From Chlamydoabsidia padenii (taxonomy: Eukaryota; Mucoromycota; Mucoromycetes; Mucorales; Cunninghamellaceae), in the NCBI GenBank assembly GCA_025330725.1, contig JAIWND010000008.1:434001-498000 (forward strand): a stretch of DNA of 64,000 bases, given 5' to 3'. Of the stretch, positions 59,742-64,000 are shown piece by piece; within the stretch, counting starts at the first letter, position 1; each line of letters starts with the position of its first letter. The notes beneath the pieces are model-generated. The model was not told the DNA's origin. It saw nothing but the letters and a program-made list of their open reading frames with translations, and searched no databases. A program made the position numbers and the translations under genes.

Positions 59742-61338
59742 ATGACCATTAACAACTTTGAACAGTATCCTCAAAATGTCGGTATTTTGGCTATGGAAAT
59801 GTACTTTCCTTCCAGAGTAAGTCTAAATAGAATGTAACAAACTAGGCCAACAAACCTTAATTTATTCTTTTGCTTTATAGTGTGTCGCTCAACCTGAAAT
59901 GGAAGCCTTTGATGGCGTCAGTGCTGGTAAATATACTATTGGTTTGGGTCAAGACAATATGGCTTTTATCGATGACCGTGAAGACATTCAATCGATCTGT
60001 TTGACTGGTAAAAAGGAAAAAGACAAACTTGACCAAGCTTTAATGAACTAACCCCTTCCTTTTTTCTTCTCTACACTAGCTGTCCAAAACCTAATGGAAA
60101 AGTACAACATCTCATACAATGACATTGGCCGACTTGAAGTGGGTACTGAAACTATTATTGACAAATCCAAGGCCGTCAAGACCACTTTGATGACTCTATT
60201 CGGTGAACACGGCAATACAGAAATTGAAGGTATTGATACTACTAATGCTTGTTATGGTGGATTCAGTGCCTTCTCTAATGCTATCAACTGGATCGAATCT
60301 TCTTCTTGGGATGGTCGATATGCTATTGTGATTGCTGGTGATTTGGCTCTTTATGCTTCTGGTGCTGCTCGTCCTACCTCTGGTGCTGGTGTGGTGGCCA
60401 TGTTGATCGGCAAAGATGCTCCTGTTGTCGTTGAACGTGGTTTACGTAGTACTCACATGGAACATGCTTATGACTTTTACAAGCCGGATATGCATTCTGA
60501 ATACCCTGTGGTCGATGGTAAATTCTCCAACACTTGTTATTTGCGTGCTTTTGATGCCTGTTATACTCGCTACATGAAACGCCTGGGCCGACAATTGAAC
60601 AAGGAAAAACCTAGTATGGATGATATTGATTATGTGGTCTGTCACTCTCCTTATGCTAAATTGGTCAACAAATCTTTTGCGCGTGCTGTAAGGAAAAAGA
60701 AGAAGAAGAAAATAAAAGGGGGGAAGGAGAGAGAGAGGAAGAAATAGGATATTATATGGATACTAACTCATTTGCTTTTATGTATATAGACCTACAACGA
60801 TTTCCGTTTGGATGGTGGAAATGAAAAGTATGCTACTCTTCAACCTTTTGCCGAATTGGCGTATACCGAATCATTGGAAAGCAAGGATCTTGAAAAGGCA
60901 TGTGTCGGACTTACCAAGGCTTCCTATGTTGAAAAGGTGGGACCTGCTGCTTACGTTCCCAAACAAATTGGTAACATGTATACGGCTGCTGTTTGGGCCG
61001 GTTTGGCCTCTCTCTTATCTGAAGTGGATTCGGATGTACTCCAAAACAAGCGTGTATTGTTGTATTCTTATGGCTCTGGTCTTGCTGCTTCTATGGTTTC
61101 CTTCCGTATCAATGGTGCTACTGACAAGATCAAGTCCACTTTGAACTTGCGCGAACGTTTGGCTGCTCGTACCTTCTCCAAACCTCAAGAATTTGCTGAT
61201 GCCATGAAGATTCGTGAAAATACCCACAACGCCTGTGACTATACCCCCTCTGGCAGCTTGGATCATATCGCTTCTGGTGTTTACTATGTAGAAAAGATTG
61301 ACGACAAATGGCGACGATTCTACAAGCGCAAGGATTAG
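59742..61338 (+). CDS. ERG13: Hydroxymethylglutaryl-CoA synthase
   Basis: Condenses acetyl-CoA and acetoacetyl-CoA to HMG-CoA in the mevalonate/ergosterol pathway (cytosolic type). Four exons (59742-59816, 59881-60007, 60080-60687, 60790-61338) join in phase to 452 residues, the usual length. Catalytic residues are visible: Glu in [12 protein letters not shown], Cys in [14 protein letters not shown] and His in [11 protein letters not shown]. Other family strings are [42 protein letters not shown] and [17 protein letters not shown] at the end. Codon choice is more biased (GGT, GCT, AAG) than in neighbours, as expected of a highly expressed gene. Confidence 0.98.
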
Positions 61339-61946
61339 GTGCTTATACTCTTGGATCTTTATTACTTTACTTTGTTATTAATTTGCATCATTGTTTTATC
61401 TTTATTTATATTACACATACTCAATTAACCTAATAAAAACATTCTACTTTGAACAAAAAATCTTTCTCTTGTCTTCTTTTTGCTACCTTCTTCCATTTGT
61501 GAAATTGCGGTGGGGTCGTCGGAAATTGAATTAACGTGATATTGACCTGGCGCTCTTTTTCTTCCTCTTCCTCTTTCTTTCTTTTCTTTCTTCTCCAACT
61601 CGCTATTCTCAGTCACTCTACCATCCATCCACGTTTACAAGCTCACTCTTTACAATACCATCTCATTATTCTCGTTTTCTCTCTCTTTAACTACCTTTTA
61701 TTAACTTATCCCTTCCTTACTTAATCATACTCCATGTATTGAACGACTATTGTCCTCTTGATCCCTACTTGTCTTTTTTTTTTTAGCAGTTATTCCATCT
61801 CTTCTATTCTCTGTATATCTTTATCACACTTGCCCCTTCGATTAATCAACTTTAAACTATTCTACCTTACTCTTCCGTTTAATACATTTTATCTCTCATT
61901 ACTACTTGTATAAACACCTTCCTTATTCTCATCCGACACTCAAACC
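61339..61946. promoter_or_regulatory. Intergenic region, pyrimidine-rich leader of the LIM-RhoGAP gene
   Basis: About 600 bp. AATAAAAAC near 61432 likely ends ERG13. The plus strand from 61540 to 61940 is strongly C/T-rich, as in a long 5' UTR or promoter. No gene seen. Confidence 0.45.
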
Positions 61947-64000
61947 ATGCAAACTATCAACCAAACAACAACGACAACGACAGCTCAACAATCTGCTCAA
62001 ACAGCTCTATCCTCTCAAACAGTCCAAAACTCGAATACAACTTCTATCTACTGTGATGCTTGTCGACAACCTCTAGTGGGGGAACTTGTACGTGCCTTGG
62101 AAGGCACATTCCACTTGAACTGCTTCAATTGTTTGGTAAGATCTTTTACATAGCAAACTCTAACAAACTCTAATCAATAACTTTTACTTTTAACTTGATG
62201 TAGGACTGTCATGAACCAGTGGCCTCCATGTTCTTCCCTATTGAAACCTCTGATGGATCTCAAAAACCACTTTGCGAACGGGATTACTTTCGACGACTTA
62301 ACCTGGCGTGTGATCACTGTGGTGATGCGTTAAAAGGGTCCTACATTACAGCAGTCGGCAAAAAATTCCACCTCGAACACTTTTGTTGCAATACCTGTGG
62401 CGACGTATTTGGACCTGAAGATTCATATTATGAACACAACAACAATGTCTACTGTCACTTTCACTACTCTGTCAAGTTTGCCACCAAATGTACTGGATGT
62501 CATACAGCCATCTTGAAGCAATTTGTCGAACTGAATCGAAATAACGTGGATGAACATTGGCATCCTGAATGTTACATGATCAACAAGGTAAATAAACAAA
62601 TGGAAATTCCGATCAGATCACATACATATTTATACTCATTGTTCTTGCATTAGTATTGGAACGTCAAATTGGGTAATCCTACGAATCAAGATGGTACTGA
62701 TAGTTCAAGTAAGTCAGTTTTTTATGTTTACTGTAAAATAGATGATATCCACATGGCTCATTAATCCTAAAACACAATGACAAAAAAAAAAAAAAAACCT
62801 TTTTGTGTGTATTTTTAGATCTAGATCATTTGACTGCGACTGAACTCAAAGACGCTCAAACCTCAATGGAAGAAAAGGTTTATAGGATCTGGACCGTTCT
62901 ATCGGCATTTGAAGGTAACTCATTAATTTCCCCTACACACAGATACATACTCATCTTATTCATTTGATTTCATAGACTCCTCGGCTGCTTGTATCTCTGA
63001 TATGCTTGTCCATGTCTCTGAAGGAAGCTATGGTGAAGGCGTTAGAATGGCTGATTACTTTGTCTTTCATGTGGATGTCCTATTTTGTGCTATTGATGAA
63101 TTGGCTGCTCAATACTCGGAAACCTTGAAGGAAGAACTCAACTATGATCGGGAAGCTCATATGCTCTGTAAAAAAGTCACTAGCTTTTTTGCTCTATTGT
63201 CTCATACCCAAGTCGGTGGTTTACGAAGGATTGGTATCACTCAAGATTTACTATCATTGGTCACTGGATTAGCTCAATACCTCAAGGTGCTCATTCGTCT
63301 TGGTCTCACTGGTGCACTGAAATTGGTAATTATCGCCCTTTTTGATTTTTTTTTTTTTTTTTTTAATCATCAACTTGAATGTACACTAATCCTCCCTTTT
63401 CTTTTTTCTTTGACATAGGAAAACACCAACAATACGAAATCAGGAGCAATCAGTCGATTCCTTAGTCAACTGGTCAAACTCGCAAATGGTAGACAACACA
63501 ATGACTTGACGGAATATACTGTCACTTCTGACCTTTGTCAATTATGCCGCTCGGTGTGCGATGGCCAATGTTACCGATTCCAACACAACAGATGGCATGA
63601 TCAATGCTTTACTTGCTCTCAATGCTCTGAACGCTTAGGGGATGGATATCAAGAATCGTATTTGGACACACATAATCTCGCTCTTTACTGCAATCACTGT
63701 GGTAATAACGATACTATGGTTCAAGGTTTTGAAAAGGTGACCAAGTTGCAGCAATTCTCCTTTCTCCTAAGGGTGGCATTAAAACGACTGTATCAACTTT
63801 TGGATGTACGTGGTAAGTACATGTTATCAGGATATATGTGGTATCTCACACTTTTTTTTTTCTTTTACTTTTTTAACTAGATATCTCTCGGGCTCAGTAT
63901 GATAGTCAATTCAACAAACAACTGTCATCAAGTATTAGAAAGGAGGGTCAGCCGACAATCGACACCAAGAATCTACCAACAATCTCTGAACCTGTCGAAA
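61947..64000 (+). CDS. LIM-domain Rho GTPase-activating protein (Lrg1/Rga type), cut by right edge
   Basis: Several exons; the first three are 61947-62135, 62204-62587 and from 62654. The N-terminus is Gln/Thr-rich. LIM1 starts YCDACRQPLVGELVRALEG.FHLNCFNC and LIM2 reads CDHCGDALKGSYITAVGKKFH...CNTCGDVF. A further Cys/His segment (KCTGCHTAILKQFVEL...HWHPECYM) forms LIM3. A helical region with VYRIWTVLSAFE and MLVHVSEGSYGEGVRMADYF is typical of Lrg1-like proteins. A fourth LIM-like segment reads LCQLCRSVCDGQCYRF...CFTCSQCSERLGDGYQ. The RhoGAP domain itself should lie beyond the window. In yeasts Lrg1/Rga proteins restrain Rho1/Cdc42 signalling at growth sites; that role here is by homology. 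Confidence 0.92.

Overview
This window is nuclear DNA from an intron-rich, AT-rich fungus. Genes are closely packed on both strands and split by many short GT-AG introns of about 50-100 nt. Proteins carry CAA/CAG and poly-Ser/Asp runs, and homopolymer A/T tracts are frequent. The gene set (LIM-RhoGAP, DUF7082/medusa-type regulator, Mcd4, Cce1-type resolvase, Mediator Med7, PC-esterase, Mut-7-like exonuclease, BICD-like coiled coil) and the gene style point to Mucoromycota, probably Mucorales. No species is claimed.

Layout. 1-19 kb holds an acyl-CoA/4-coumarate-CoA ligase (cut by the left edge), an ER-transporter-like (FUSC/ArAE) membrane protein, a three-KH RNA-binding protein, a DUF7082 regulator, a Ubc7-type E2, Cu/Zn SOD, a coiled-coil protein and a possibly myristoylated methyltransferase. 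19.7-23.6 kb holds a single-Myb coiled-coil protein facing MED7. 23.6-28.2 kb is a mobile-element island: short tandem repeats, a compact LTR element with two identical 249-bp LTRs and a 4-bp target duplication, a 5'-truncated LINE reverse-transcriptase fragment, and a head-to-head pair of tRNA-Ser genes. 29-45 kb holds an MFS permease, a FAD-dependent dehydrogenase, a CCoAOMT-like methyltransferase, a small helical protein, Mcd4, a membrane-anchored unknown and a BICD-like coiled-coil protein. 45-64 kb holds a Mut-7/EXD3-like exonuclease, a ~240-bp tandem array, a Cce1-type resolvase, a PC-esterase, an ENPP-type phosphodiesterase, Ade4, a GUCD1 homologue, HMG-CoA synthase and a LIM-RhoGAP cut by the right edge.

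Most genes are unrelated housekeeping functions: GPI-anchor synthesis, purine and sterol synthesis, ER protein degradation, transcription, wall and signalling. There is no evident biosynthetic cluster. The most notable non-genic signal is a recurring motif, (G/T)CGGGATTTGAAA, found at least 15 times as an exact 9-base core and often 70-95 bp upstream of a start codon or inside a divergent promoter. It joins an E2F-like half-site to a CHR-like TTTGAA.
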